Assembly (NCBI GenBank): GCA_009602735.1
Contig: WELA01003054.1
Coordinates: 460,952-524,951 of the forward strand
Source of the DNA: Mesotaenium endlicherianum
Taxonomy: Eukaryota; Streptophyta; Zygnematophyceae; Zygnematales; Mesotaeniaceae
Direction of reading: 5' to 3'
Length of the DNA: 64,000 nucleotides
Below the pieces are notes generated by a model, which was not told where the DNA came from, searched no databases, and was given only the letters and a program-made list of their open reading frames with translations. Positions 43,306 through 54,953 of the stretch are shown here, piece by piece. Both the position numbers and the translations under genes were made by a program. Numbering within the stretch: the first letter of the stretch is position 1; each line of letters starts with the position of its first letter.

Positions 43306-44225
43306 TTAAGGGGTTGTTCCTGGGGCTTCAGGATCAGGAGACGGAGATCTGGACCTGGATCTGAACAGCCCTCTAGGTCTGTCAGCTGACCTTCTAAAGA
43401 ACCCTGTTTGCTCTAAAGTTGGACCTCGAGGAGAACGAAGGATAGTAGCCTGCTCTTCACCCACTTGGGTGTTGATCCCCACATAGACAGGCATTCCAGT
43501 AGGATGCTGAAATACATTGGCTAGAGGTACATGCCCTTGAGCGGAGGGGGAGGCCGGCATACCTCTGGCCCACCCGCGTGTCCCTCACCTGGCACTCTTG
43601 TCCTCTGGGGACTTCTGCCTGTGTCTGCTGCCCAGTACAGTCAGATCAGCTTCTTCCCCTGCTTGGGCAGGTGGGCTGGGGGAGCGAGCGCGGGGTCCAG
43701 TAGTCGCCATAACGGGGATCACATTCCAAATACCTGATCGTGGTTCTTTAAGAGGCGCCCCTACCTGTCCCTGGGTATCCTGAGTACCTGCTGCTGATGC
43801 TTCTCCTCTGCCCTGTTCTTCTTCCTCAGCCTCCTCATCCTCCTCCTCGGAGACAGTAGGGGTCTCGTCCACTAAGTCGTCCTGCTCCCTAGTAGACATG
43901 GAGTAGTCTACCGACCTCTCTTTCTTAGGGCGCGCTGGAGGTTGCTTGGCCTTCAGCCTGCTGATATCTATCCGGCCTGCATTCTTTGCCCATTTGACAA
44001 AGGCATGCTTTCCCTTCGAGAAGTAGTCTCTTCCCCTCCTCCTATGCTCCTTGGTCTCTGCATTCATATTGCTCAGGCATCCATTCAGCCTCGGATCCCA
44101 AGGGGCAATGGGAGGTGGTAGGATGAGATAGCCGTCTAGGCCATAGTGGAAGTCATCTGGTTGGGCTCGGTCACACTCCTGCTTCTTATTTGTGACGGTC
44201 ATCCACCTCCAGTCTGTTGGCTGCT
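43306..44225 (-). pseudogene. ORF3 C-terminal half (type 2) of B3
   Basis: A minus-strand frame beginning at the A insertion point: PTDWRWMTVTNKKQECD, PIAPWDPRLNGC, YFSKGKHAFVKWAKN, a Lys/Pro linker, a Glu-rich acidic stretch, SPSPPAQAGEEADL, then GHVPLANVFQHPTGMPVYV and the end APGTTP. One TGA at 43585-43587 lies where CGA would be expected. It is alignable with B1 ORF3 over its whole length but clearly a different type (roughly half the residues agree). It joins in register to 60585-61343 when the A element is removed, giving QYYQQ-PTDWRW where B1 has AFFQKPTDWRW. Confidence 0.75.
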
Positions 44226-44728
44226 TGTAGTGAAACGGATAGATTAAGTACTTAGTGAAATATAATACTTTATCTATTCAAGACAAGGATCTTTGAACAC
44301 AAGTGGTAGCTTCTTGAAAGAGAGATAGCTTCTTGAAAGTTAATATATTTCTGGATTTTGGCAAGTACAAGAGTGATTCTAGAATGTCTTTCTATGTTCT
44401 AGCTCTTGTTTATATACTTGCTAAATAAGTAGCTTCTAGGAAGGTTTATGTTGATGTGTTGGCACCCAACACATCCCAAAACTTGCCACCTCTTTTTATA
44501 ATAATGTACATATGTCCTTTTGACCTAAAAATGGCACATTTGATTTTTGCCACGCGGAGTTCTTCTAGGTCTTTCCTCTAACTTCGAAAATGCCTTAGAA
44601 GGTTCAAAGGACATGAACCAAGTCACTAGAGTACCTACTCACACTTGAATCCACACAATACCACTCCAAATATATTTGAAAACATTAAAGTATATGCAAA
44701 CTAATATATAATAACTCAAATCACTACA
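44226..44728 (-). repeat. A5 3' LTR
   Basis: 503 bp, TGTAGTGA to TCACTACA, with the polypurine tract at 44729-44739 (reversed: TCGGGGGGATGA). Confidence 0.9.
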
Positions 44729-44765
44729 TCATCCCCCCGATAGAAAAAGCGACGTCTCGGCGCGT

Positions 44766-44894
44766 CAAGTCAGGTCTTACACATGTGGAGCAAACTAGTC
44801 AACAGTTTCAAGTCAGATGCCACACATGTGAAGAGGACTAGTCAAAGGCGCCAAGTCAGGTGCTACACATGTAAGGTAGACTAGGCAAGGTCGT
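44766..44894 (-). repeat. 43-bp tandem repeats in the A5 3' UTR
   Basis: Three units starting at 44766, 44809 and 44852, nearly identical to the array in A2. The rest of 44895-45497 is untranslated A sequence without a gene. Confidence 0.75.
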
Positions 44895-45497
44895 AGGTGG
44901 TGTGACCTTATTGGCTAGCCTACTCCTTAATGATAAAGAAAATTGTACAAGTTGGCCCAGAATCTGCCACAAATTCAAAAATTCATAGCGGCCACAGAAC
45001 TGCTCCAAATTTAAAAATTTGAAGGCCAGACGGACCGCGTCAAGAAACTCTACCGGGTCACCAAATTTGAGAGCATTCTAATATCTGGAGTGTCGTTGAG
45101 AGCTGAGAGAGTAGGCACTCCTCCAAATCTGTGCAGAAACTTCTGAAAAGCATAAGTCCTTCTATACTTCTCCAAATGCTGCAAAATAAGTCTCAAACTG
45201 GGCGTTGAAAGATGTTTTACCAGAGTCTTGAGTTTCAGAGCATTCCAAGATCAGGGAAAGGCACAATGTCAGAAGGCATATTCTGCCCTAACAATGCCAG
45301 CAGCCTGACCCCCTTCTACTTAGAGCATCATATCTCTCTCACCAGTGCTCCAAATTGAGCAAACGTGGACTCTAAATGACCAACTACTCATGGTCTACAG
45401 CCAGGTAAATTTACAGAATTTATTATGCAGAGACCTATCACCAGTAGCAGTTTTAGTTTTCTGTCCAGAAACTGCGAGAAGAGAAGAGTGTCTAATG

Positions 45498-47283
45498 TCA
45501 ATTTTTCCTCTTTCTTGTTCTTGCAGGCTGCCTCCAAGGGGTCTTCTGCTGCTTCTTGATGGTGGCAGGCTGCCTCCCTGAAGTCTTCGGGCTTCTAGTA
45601 GAGAGACTTGGGGCTGGTCCAAGATGGGGGTTGGCGGCATGGAAGCGCTTCAACTTTCTCTGAACTTTGTCAAGGTAGTGCGCCGCCACCCAACTATTCT
45701 CCGAATCTGGATATCCTTTCCACTTGATCAAGTATTGCTGCTGTCTCCTGAAATTTCTCATAGCCACTATGTCTTCCACTTCGTACTCCAAATGATCATC
45801 CACTATTGTTGGGGCTGGTGGGGTTGTCACACGTCCTGGGAACTTGTTGTCGGGTTGCACATACGGCTTGAAGAGGGAAGCGTGGAATACGGGATCGATG
45901 TGCATAATCTGGGGAAGTTCTAGCTTGAAAGCAACGGGGTTGACTTGCTGGATAATCTTGAGGGTCCCAAATACTTGGGAGAGAACTTGCTGCCGGCAGG
46001 CCTNAGAGAACTTGCTGCCGGCAGGCCTATTGTTTAGAGAAATATTCTTGGATGATAGTAACACGTTGTCACCCACTCTGTACGTAATTTCTGTTCTGGA
46101 CCTGTTTGCGACTTTTGCTCGAGCATCTTGCGCCTGTTGTAGAGCTTTCTTCGCTGCTGTAAGGGCCGCTTCTAATGTCTCCATAAAATCTGTTGCTGCA
46201 GGTACTTCATCATGGCCAGCCGTGAAGCTCAGCGGCGTGGTCAGATGGAAGCCATAGTTGAGGAAGAATGGGGACTCTTAAGTAGAGGCCTGCGTCGTGT
46301 TGTTGTAGGCAAACTCCAGGGGGGTCAAGTACATGTTCCAATCGTGCTCCGGAGTAGACACTTAGGCCTTTAGAGAGGTCTTTAGGGTACAATTCATACG
46401 CTCGATTTGCCCATCTGATTGCGGGTGGTAGGCAGTGGACATATCCAGCGATGTACCCAAGTTCTTGAAGAGATTTTTCCAAAAATGGCTTGTGAATCTT
46501 GGATCTCTATCCGACACAATTCTTGATGGTAGTCCATGGAGTCGGAAGATGTTGTCAAAGATGAGTCTTGCAAGTTGTGGTGCTGTAGCCTTAGTCGTCG
46601 TGGGAATAAAATGAGCCATCTTGGTAAGTCTGTCCACCACCGTGAGTATTGCATTATGGCCTCGAGGTGTCACGGGCAGGTCCACGATAAGGTCCATTGA
46701 GATGTCCGTCCATTGTCTTTCGAGGATTCATAGTGGTTGGAGGAGTCCTCCCGCCTTTTGCGATGATGGCTTGATTCTTTGGCGTGTGTCACAGCTCCTG
46801 CGGTACTCATGGACTTGCTTAGACATGCCTGGCCAACAATAAGTCCTGGCTAGAACGTTCGTGGTCTTTAGAATTCCAAATTGTCCTCCAAGAGGGTTGT
46901 CGTGTGCTTCTCGTAGAAGCAAGAGCCGGAGGTCTAAGTCATCAGGAACACATCTCTGGCCCGTATCTTGCCTCACCCAATAATTGCCTTCTTGCTTCTT
47001 GCATGGGTCCAAGGCTGCTTCTCCGTTCTTGTAGTAAGGGTCTCTTTCATAGGCGGCTGAAAATCGAGCTTCCAGACCTGTCTTCAGGGATGTCATCACT
47101 GCGTTTAATTGCAGTCTTGAGAGGGAGTCAGCCGGGTTTGTCTTGCCGGGCTGGTACTGAATCATGATGTTGTATNATGATGTTGTATTGTTGCATTTAT
47201 TGGCTCCATCTTGCTTGTCTCCTTGAGAGATACGGCTGCGTCTGGAGGTGCTTCAACGCGTCGTGGTCCGTAGTGACCAGCAC
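45498..47283 (-). pseudogene. pol: A5 pol, integrase to chromodomain
   Basis: Collinear with A2 pol from the RNase H/integrase boundary to the stop. Visible: [16 protein letters not shown] (one finger Cys changed to Arg), [38 protein letters not shown] (T to I next to the catalytic Glu), and chromodomain [12 protein letters not shown] ... [14 protein letters not shown]. The frame is broken by stops near 46280 and 46365, and by an N at 46004 flanked by two copies of a 23-bp sequence. A second N at 47176 lies between copies of ATGATGTTGTAT. These two N sites are probable assembly joins rather than mutations. Confidence 0.8.
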
Positions 47284-48107
47284 TGTAATAAATCAGTATA
47301 TGGGTAGATATATTATTCATTTAATTATAATAGTTAATTAAGTTCAATTTGCTGAACTTTATGTAGTATTGAGTTTGCTGGACTTTATATGATTATCAGT
47401 TTAAAGGACTCAGCCGGGGGCAGCAGGCTGTAGTCAACTCAAGTCAGCTTGCTGACTCATTCTTTGACAGCCAGCTGACTTCCGTACTCGGTAGCAGCGA
47501 ACTGCCTCGATATGCATCTAAGTATGGTATGCTAGATGAAAGGCCAGATGACATCCCTATGATGGAAGGCGATTCGGGATGATGGGAGATGGCGGTGGAT
47601 TTGGTTAATCAAGGTCCTACCAACGTGGTTAACTCCCGGGTAGGCAGTGCCATCGCACTGGCCGTTGAACAGTAAACTCATTCCATGTACATATGCTAGG
47701 CATTGCTCTCGAGTTCGGCATTCGGAAACGAGGCCAACTCTCTTGTACCGCCTACTGAGAGAGCGCTAAATCCAAGGCGAGAAGCCATTGATACGCACTG
47801 TCTTCCAACCTTGCGTATGTATGAGTTTACTGATTGCAATACTTATGCTAGTTTACTTGCATTTGACTTACGAGTATTGTTCACTGCTAGTGTGTTGTCC
47901 TTTGCTGTTTCATCAATTAATGAAAAATGCCATAAAGATTACTTGCTGATATAAAGATCTTTAATAATTGTTAATCGTCTATTTGGTAAGTTGATTCATT
48001 TCAGTGGTATCGGAGCTGTTATCACAGTCTTCTTTGTATGGTAAGGACAAGGTCTCAAACTAGCAACTCCCGAGACATGGAGAACCAGGATAACGAGAAT
48101 GTCAAAA
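47284..48107 (+). mobile_element. Truncated B element: 5' LTR, primer site and start of gag
   Basis: LTR 47284-48003, primer site TGGTATCGGAGC 48005-48016, gag start 48038 (MVRTRSQTSNSRDMENQDNE). Sequence switches after GAGAATGTCAAAAA to reversed A integrase. The LTR is preceded by AGCAC; no matching duplication follows. The A segments on its two sides overlap by about 400 bp of A coordinates and differ in sequence, so this is not a simple insertion in one A copy. Confidence 0.75.
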
Positions 48108-48327
48108 AGTCTGTCCACTACCGTGAGTATTGCATTATTCCAAAGTGTCCTCCAAGAGGGTTGTCGTGTGCTTCTCGTAGAAGCAAGAGCCGAAGGTCTA
48201 TGTCATTAGGAACACATCTCTGGCCCGTATCTTGCCTCACCCAGTAATTGCCTTCTTGCTTCTTGTATGGGTCCAAGGCTGCTTCTCCGTTCTTGTAGTA
48301 AGGGTCTCTTTCATAGGCGGCTGAAAA
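48108..48327 (-). pseudogene. A7 integrase remnant with internal deletion
   Basis: 30 bp matching A integrase (GTCTGTCCACTACCGTGAG on the plus strand) is joined directly to a segment ~215 bp further upstream in A pol (TCCAAAGTGTCCTCCAAGAG). It continues into the chimeric frame at 48328, from which it is separated by one stop. Confidence 0.6.
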
Positions 48328-51300
48328 TCAAGCTTCCAGATCTGTCTTCAGGGATACCATCACTGCATTTAATTGCAGTCTTGAGAGGGGGTCAGCCGGG
48401 TTTGTCTTGCCGGGCTGGTACTGAATCGTGATGTTGTATTGTTGCAAGTATCCGCTCCATCTTGCTTGTCTCCTTGAGAGATACGGCTGCGTTTGGAGGT
48501 GCTTTAACGCCTCGTGGTCCGTGGTGACCAGTACTTTGCGTCCTTCAACGTAGCAGCGCCAAACCTTCAAGGCATGTACAATCGCCAATGCCTCTCGCTC
48601 CGTGGTTGTATAATTTTGCTCGGCTGGATTTAGCTTCCTTGACTCGTAGGCGATGGGCTGCAGTCCCTTGCCTTGGTCTTGAAGCAGGATTGCTCCTATT
48701 GCATAGGAAGATGCATCGGTGATGACGTGGAAGGGCCAATCTGGGTTTGGACTTGGGAGTGTGAGCACCGGGGATGTGGTCAATCTTCGCTTTAACTCTT
48801 GAAATGCCTCTTCCTCTTTCTCGGTCCATGTATATAGCCTGTCCTTCTTGAGTAGATCTGTCAGGGGGGCTGCTATGTGCGAGAAGCCTTGGATGAATTT
48901 TCTGTACCAATTGGCAAATCCCAAGAATGACTGGAGTTCTTTCTTGGTCGTGGGGGTTGGCCATTCCTCCACCACCGTGGTCTTCTTGGGGTCCATCTTG
49001 ATGCCATCAGCAGTCACGTGGAGACCTAGGAACTCCACTTCTTGTTTGGCAAACTCGCACTTTGACTCCTTCGCAAATAGCTTGTTTTGCTTCAATACTT
49101 CAAGGACTTCTTTCAAGTGTCTCGCATGCTCTTCAAGGGTCTTGCTGTAGATAAGGATGTCATCGATGAATACCACCACAAATCTGTCCAACATGGGCTG
49201 AAATATGGTGTTCATCATAGTCATGAAAGTTGCTGGCGCGTTGGTGAGTCCAAATGGCAGGACCATGAACTCAAAATGTCCATATCTTGTCCTGAATGCC
49301 GTCTTCTCTATGTCCGGTTCTGCGATGCGAATCTGGTGGTAGCCGCTCCGTAAGTCAATCTTCGTGAAGTACTTGGCTCCAACCAGCCGGTCCATGAGCT
49401 CATCCATGCGCGGCAGCGGGTATCGATTCTTGATGGTGATCTTGTTGAGGGCGCGATAGTCCACACACATCCTCAAGGTACCATCTTTCTTCTTGACAAA
49501 TAGCACCGGGGCTCCAAATGGCGACTTGCTAGGTCGAATGAAGCCATGCTCCAGTAGCTCCTTGATTTGCTTCTTGACTTCGTCTAGCTCCGTGTATGAC
49601 ATTTTGAACGTAGGCCGAGAGATGGGCTTGCTTCCGGGCTCCAACTCTATCTTGTGGTCTACGAATCTTTTGGGGGGTAGGCCCTTGGGCAATTCCGGGG
49701 AGAACACTTCTTTGTAGTCCTCAAAGACTTCTTGTATCTCCTTGGGAACGGGGCTGCCTTCTTGACTCTCGATGTCTTTCTTGATGTCTTTTGGCGTGAT
49801 CAAGGCCAAAAGAAGCTCGTGTCCCTTCCTCACAAGTCTCTTGAGTTGGAGGGCGGACAATAGTATCTCGTGTGCCGGCTTCTGGATGTCTTGGGTCTGG
49901 ATATTCTGGATTGCGCGCAAAATACAGATTCTTGAAGTGATGTCATTCTTGATCTTGATAGTACCGGTCCTCCAATCAACTTGGGGGTTGTGCTTGGTCA
50001 ACCAAGGCGTCCCTAGGATGACGTCGTACTTGCCCAATTGCATGGGGGAGAACACTACTCTATCCTTGAAGGACTTGATAGAGAGTGCCAAGGGGTACGT
50101 CTTCTTGGAAGGGGTAGTATAGGAGAATCCATCGGGCATCATAATCTCCTCGTCGTGGTCAAGAGTTCGCATAGTAATACCGTGCTTGGTGGCGAAATCT
50201 GCAGCAATGAAGTTGCCTTGAGCTCCGCTATCCACCAAGATGTGGACCTTCTTTCCTCCAAGGTAACCTCTCAAACTCATTGGGGCTGGAACGTCGTCTT
50301 CAACGGGAGTCTCCACCTCACTTGGCTTGTTGTCTTCTCGTGAAGTGGGTCTTGGGGTGGTAGGCTCCTGGCCTACCGGCGCTGTTCGTTTTTTTGACAA
50401 CTTTTTGGGGCATGACAGTGCACGATGGCCCTTTTCCTTGCAATAAAAGCATAGTCTCGCCGTCATGAGAGCTTCTTTTTCAGCCGGGGAGAGTCTTCCT
50501 TTCACTCGTTGCTGGTTTCTTGCATCATAAGTGTCATTGGAGGGTCTTCCACTATTCCGAGCAGCCGCGGGGTCCCTTTTAATAACTCCGATTTCCATGG
50601 GTGTGGGTCCAGATTCTGATGTGGAAGGGGCTGCGTACACCCGCGTCGTCGGAACCCGTGAAGATGGAGGCACGGAGTGCTTGAAATCCAAGGTATCCAC
50701 CTTTTGGGCCAAGTGTCCAGCATATGAGCAATCATGATGCTCCGCAAGTAATAAGTCTCGTAGCTCCTTGATGTCAGGTACCACCACTCTCTTGGAATCA
50801 CCATAATACCATATGCCGTCCTTCTTCTGCATACTTGAGTTGGACTCAGCTGCTCCACCATCAGCAAACTCTGGGTCCTCCTCATAACCTCTCTGAAGCT
50901 TCTCCTTGAAGTCCATACTCTCCTTGATGACCGAGACAGCTGCAAGGTCACACCTCCTGGATAAAGCGTCTGCAGGGTTGATCTTCCCAGGTAAGAACTC
51001 AATCTTGTGGTCGAACTGTTGCAGAAACTCCATCCACCTTGCCTGTCTTGGTGTCAATGTTAGCTGCGTCATAAACTTCACCAAGCTCTTGTGGTCGGTC
51101 TTGATGGATACCTTTCGGCCGTCCATATAACATCGCCAAATCCTCAAAGCCTGGATAACAGCCAACATCTCCCGCTCGTGTGCTGCATAGTTTTGCTCAG
51201 CAGGACTCAACTTCCTGCTCTCATATGCCACAGGCTGCAATCCTTTGCCCTGTTCCTGGAGAAGAATGGCTCCCACTGCGACATTTGATGCTTCCGTGAT

Positions 51301-52632
51301 GATGGTGAAAGGAAGCTCTGGACTTGCAATTGCCAACACAGGTGCCTGTGTCAACAGCTCCTTAATCTTCTCAAAGGCTTGCTGCTCCTTGTCACCCCAT
51401 AGCCACTTCTCCTGCTTCTTCAGCATGTCTGTGAGCGGTGTACATACCTTGGCAAATCCTTCAATGAAACGTCGATAATAATTCGCCATGGCGAGGAAGC
51501 TTCTGAGTTGATGAATACCAGCAGGTACCGGCCAATCTCTGACTGCTTGCACCTTCTTCTGCTCCACCTTGACTCCTTCAGCTCCCACTATGTGCCCAAG
51601 AAACTCGACCTCCTTGAGACAGAAGTCGCACTTGCTCATCTTCCCATACAGCTTCTGATCTCTCAAGACCTCCAACACCTTCCTCAGATGCCCCACATGC
51701 TCTTCCAAGGTCTTCGAATAGATCTGGATGTCGTCCAAAAATACCACCACAAATTGGTCCAAGTAGGGACTGAAGATACTATTCAAGAGTCCCATGAATG
51801 TAGTAGGTGCATTCGTCAACCCAAAAGGCATGATTGTGAACTCGAATAACCCATAGCGAGTCCTAAGAGCAGTCTTCTGAATGTCTTCTTCCGCAATCCG
51901 TACCTTGTGATAGCCACTCCTCAAATCGATCTTCGAGAAATACTTCGCCCCGACAAGCCTGTCAATCAACTCGTCCACTCGTGGAAGTGGGTACCTGTTC
52001 TTGATGGTGACCTTGTTCAGTGCCCGGTAGTCGACACACATCCTCATAGTCCCATCCTTCTTCTTCACAAATAAGACTGATGCTGCAAATGGAGACTCGC
52101 TGGGTCGGATGAATCCCTTCTCCAATAACTCTGTCAGCTGCTTCTTCAACTCGTCCAACTCCGTAAACGATTGACGATAGGCGGGTCTCACTGGTGGCTT
52201 GCTCCCTGGTTCCAACTCGATCTTGTGCTCCATAGCTCTCTGTGGAGGTAATCCTGTACGTAGCTCCTTAGGAAACACGCACTCGAACTCCTCCAACAGC
52301 GCCTCAATCTGGGCAGGCATCTCAGCAGGCTTCTTCTCTTGAGCAGTTGGGCTTTGCTCCTTTTGAGCAAGGGGATTAAACACCACTACTTGCTCCTCCG
52401 GCGATGTATATTCGCCCAGGCTGTTAGGATTCACGCTTGCTCCATCTGATGACCTGGCCAGGGCCACCGAAACAAGGTACATCTCCTTCACCTGATTTGC
52501 CCTGCATAGCTTCTTAACTTGCAGGCTCGACAGAAGACAGTTACTTGTGGTCGTATCTACCTCCACCTGTTTCGCTGTCTCCATTCGACCATCACGCCCT
52601 TGGACTTTTACTTGTCCTGTGCTCCAGTGCAC
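48328..52632 (-). pseudogene. Chimeric C-A polyprotein frame with two reverse transcriptases
   Basis: 1434 codons without a stop. Residues 1-640 are C2 pol: [20 protein letters not shown] and FLDDIQIYS (~298), RNase [12 protein letters not shown] (~447; Asp changed to Glu) and the start of the integrase finger ([14 protein letters not shown]). At 50712/50713 it switches in frame to A gag ([11 protein letters not shown]), the knuckle [14 protein letters not shown] (~727), then fused A pol: protease DSG (~799), RT FIDD (~1156), RNase H ITDASS (~1306). It ends in the tether before integrase. The fusion is produced by the inversion breakpoint; the gag-pol join here uses seven A where A2 has six. 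No integrase or chromodomain remains, so it is unlikely to serve the element. Confidence 0.8.
50712..50713. other. Inversion breakpoint, left junction
   Basis: On the plus strand A gag (ACCTTTTGGGCC) changes to C2 pol (AAGTGTCCAGC). The reciprocal junction is at 62829/62830. The C parts of the two junctions together restore the C1 sequence around GGACACTTTGGAA with almost no loss, and TTGG is shared, suggesting microhomology. Confidence 0.75.
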
Positions 52633-53978
52633 TTGAAGGTTGGCTTTTCTTAGCCATGGTCAGCCCAATATCACTCATAGTGACCCAACTCTGCCTGCTC
52701 CATAACTTTAGTACCCTGGTGCCTCGCTACTTCCATGTGAATAGCTTCCGTAGGTGCACCACACTTGAGTCTCTGCCCATTCGCCAAAATTGCCTCCTTA
52801 GGCTCATAATGCTTCTGCACAGGAATTCGCCACTTTTTCACCAGCTTCTTGTACACAAAGTTTGCACTTGCGCCACTGTCGACCATACACTTCGCCCTGT
52901 TGCCGTCGACTACTCCTTCCACGATGATAGGCTTGTCCACGTCTCGTCCTTTGCTTCTCGGCAGGCTCCTGGGGATAACCTCCTTGTGAGTTCTCGTCTT
53001 CACGCCAGTAGACACTCTAGAACGACTTACTGGCGTCCTTCTTTTTCCTGCTGTTGAGGTTGCTTCGCCTTCACATGACAGTCTCAAGCCAGATGTCCAA
53101 GCTTGCCACAATTATAACAGGGTCCCCTCGACTTGAAGTTTTGCTGCCTGCGCTGGTACTGCACAAGTCTCAACTCCATAGGTACTAGACCTTGTCCACT
53201 CGTGCTTGGCGCTTGAGATCCAAAGTGTCAATAACCTCCAAAGTTGTGGCTGCCCCACTGTCTCTGACTATACTCCACAACGTTGACCCTTGTTGCCAAT
53301 GCCATCGTTTCTCCAAGACTGGTAGGGTCCTTGAGCGCCACTTCCTTGGCCATAGTTGGCTTGAGTTCCCTCTTGAACTTATCCATCATCTCCGACTCGT
53401 GCATGGATGGACATTGAAGCACCTGCTCGTTGAAGCGCGATACATACTCTTGAACACTTCCTCGTTGACGAAGGCGCACCAATAGATCTCGAGCAGTAGC
53501 CTCGGTTGCAAGAGGTTGAAATTGCCTTTAAGCCTTCAAAGAGCTGATCAACAGTAGTAGGAACTCCAGACAGCTGCTCCTGTCGCTCATACCAAGCTCC
53601 AGCACTCTTCTTCAGCAAAGTAATCACAAAGGCAACTTGCCTTTCGGTTGTGAGCGCAAAATATTCCATAAACTTCCTCACTCCAAAAATCCATTGATGA
53701 ACAGGCGGCCATCCACGCTCTCCAGTATACACTTCAGGCTTAGGCGCACGCACTCCCGATCCGGGTGGAATAATTGGTTGCACCACTGGATTAAGATGGA
53801 TCGGTGGTACAACAGGTGCAGGTGCCAAACTTGTCAAAGCGGCATTCCCAACAACAACTCGCACCATCCTCTCCACCTCCGCGCGCATATTTTGTTGAAA
53901 TTGGGCGTAGACTTCTCCTCCAATTGCATTCGCCATTTGCCTCAGCATCGCCTGCATTTCTTGTTGCTCTCTGGTCAT
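52633..53978 (-). pseudogene. C2 gag and protease region
   Basis: Minus strand: MTREQQEMQAMLRQMANAIG at 53978, capsid core with KPEVYTGERGWPPVHQWIF, LLKKSAGAWYERQE, RQRGSVQEYVSRFNEQVLQ, a knuckle (CYNCGKLGHLA-type) near 53110, then protease CMVDSGASANFVYKKLV (~52880) and upstream RT sequence. Broken by a frameshift near 53528 (bases missing relative to C1), by changes near 53225, and by a lost base near 52675. The start ATG seen in C1 (20424) is absent here. Confidence 0.75.
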
Positions 53979-54074
53979 CGTTGGTGCTGCTTGCTGCCCC
54001 GCACGCTCAACATGCTCGACATGTTCGCCTCCTCCAGCACTGCGACTTTATAATATGATATGCAAACTAGCCCA

Positions 54075-54086
54075 GCTCCGATACCA
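54075..54086 (-). promoter_or_regulatory. C2 primer-binding site
   Basis: The minus strand reads TGGTATCGGAGC, two bases from the C LTR end at 54089. Confidence 0.8.
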
Positions 54087-54088
54087 AA

Positions 54089-54131
54089 TGAAAGGGGCAG
54101 AGTGCCCTAGTGGAAGCGTAGTGACTCACGA
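54089..54131 (-). repeat. C2 5' LTR, last 43 bp
   Basis: The reverse complement begins TCGTGAGTCACTACGCTTCC and ends CCCCTTTCA. It completes the LTR started at 41096: 703 + 43 minus the 5-bp duplication gives about 741 bp. Confidence 0.8.
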
Positions 54132-54198
54132 TGTGAGGTCATAGGTTTATAAAGTGCTTTTTTGAGTGTCATGAAAGTATGTTCTGATTGTACAGTAG
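54132..54198 (+). repeat. Solo C LTR, terminal 67 bp
   Basis: Starts TGTGAGGTCATAGG, a C LTR start, and stops at GTACAGTAG where a B LTR begins. With 41799-42477 it forms a complete C LTR (679 + 67 minus 5). Confidence 0.8.
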
Positions 54199-54919
54199 TG
54201 TAATGAATCAGTATATTAGTAGATATAATATTCAGTTAAATATAATAGTTAATTCAGTTCAGCCTGCTGAACACTAGTTAATAATCAGTCTGCTGGACTT
54301 AATATTTAATAGCAGTTTAATGACTCAGCCGGAAGCAGCAGGCTGAAGTCCACCTAAGTCAGCTTGCTGACACATTCTTTGACAGCCAGCTGACTTCCGT
54401 ACTTGGTAGCAGCAAACTGCCTCGATATGCATCTAAGTGTGGCATGCTAGATGAATGGCAAGATGACATCCCTATGATGGATGGCGATTCGGGATGATGG
54501 GAGATGGCGGTGGATTTGGTTAACCGAGGTCCTACCAACGTGGTTAACTCCCGGGTAGGCGGTGCCATCGCACTGACCGTTGAACAGTAAACTCATTCCA
54601 TGTACATATGCTAGGCATTGCTCTCGAGTTTGGCATTCGGAAACGAGGCCAACTCTCTTGTACAGCTTACTGAGAGAGATCTGAATCCAAGGCGAGAAGC
54701 CATTGATACGCACTGTCTTCTAACCTTGCTTATATATGAGTTTACTGATTTGCTTTATTGATGCTAGTTTACTCGCATTTGACTTACAAGTATTATTCAC
54801 TGCTAGTGTCTTGTCCTTTGCCGTTTAACCAGTTAACGGCAAATACCATAAAGATTACTTGCTGATATAAAGATCTTAATTAATTGTTAATCGCCTATTT
54901 GGTAAGTCGCTTCATTTCA
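54199..54919 (+). repeat. B3 5' LTR
   Basis: 721 bp, TGTAATGAATC to TTCATTTCA. Partner of the LTR at 42478-43193. Confidence 0.9.
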
Positions 54920-54920
54920 G

Positions 54921-54932
54921 TGGTATCGGAGC
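54921..54932 (+). promoter_or_regulatory. B3 primer-binding site
   Basis: TGGTATCGGAGC one base after the LTR. Confidence 0.85.
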
Positions 54933-54953
54933 AGTTGTCACAGTCTTCTTTGT

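Larger units (their letters stand above)
42478..44225 (-). mobile_element. 3' end of the split B element (B3)
   Basis: Minus strand: ORF3 C-terminal half (44225-43306), hairpin, polypurine tract, 3' LTR (43193-42478). Its 5' part is at 54199-61343 on the plus strand. CTACT (42473-42477) before this LTR is the complement of AGTAG (54194-54198) before the other LTR, so both ends come from one insertion in a C LTR. Confidence 0.85.
44226..47283 (-). mobile_element. 3' half of the split A element (A5)
   Basis: Minus strand: RNase H/integrase/chromodomain part of pol, 3' UTR with three 43-bp repeats, polypurine tract, 3' LTR (44728-44226). CTGCT (44221-44225) outside the LTR is the complement of AGCAG (61339-61343) before the A 5' LTR at 61344, so the two LTRs belong to one insertion in ORF3. 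It is broken at 47283 by a B LTR. Confidence 0.85.
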
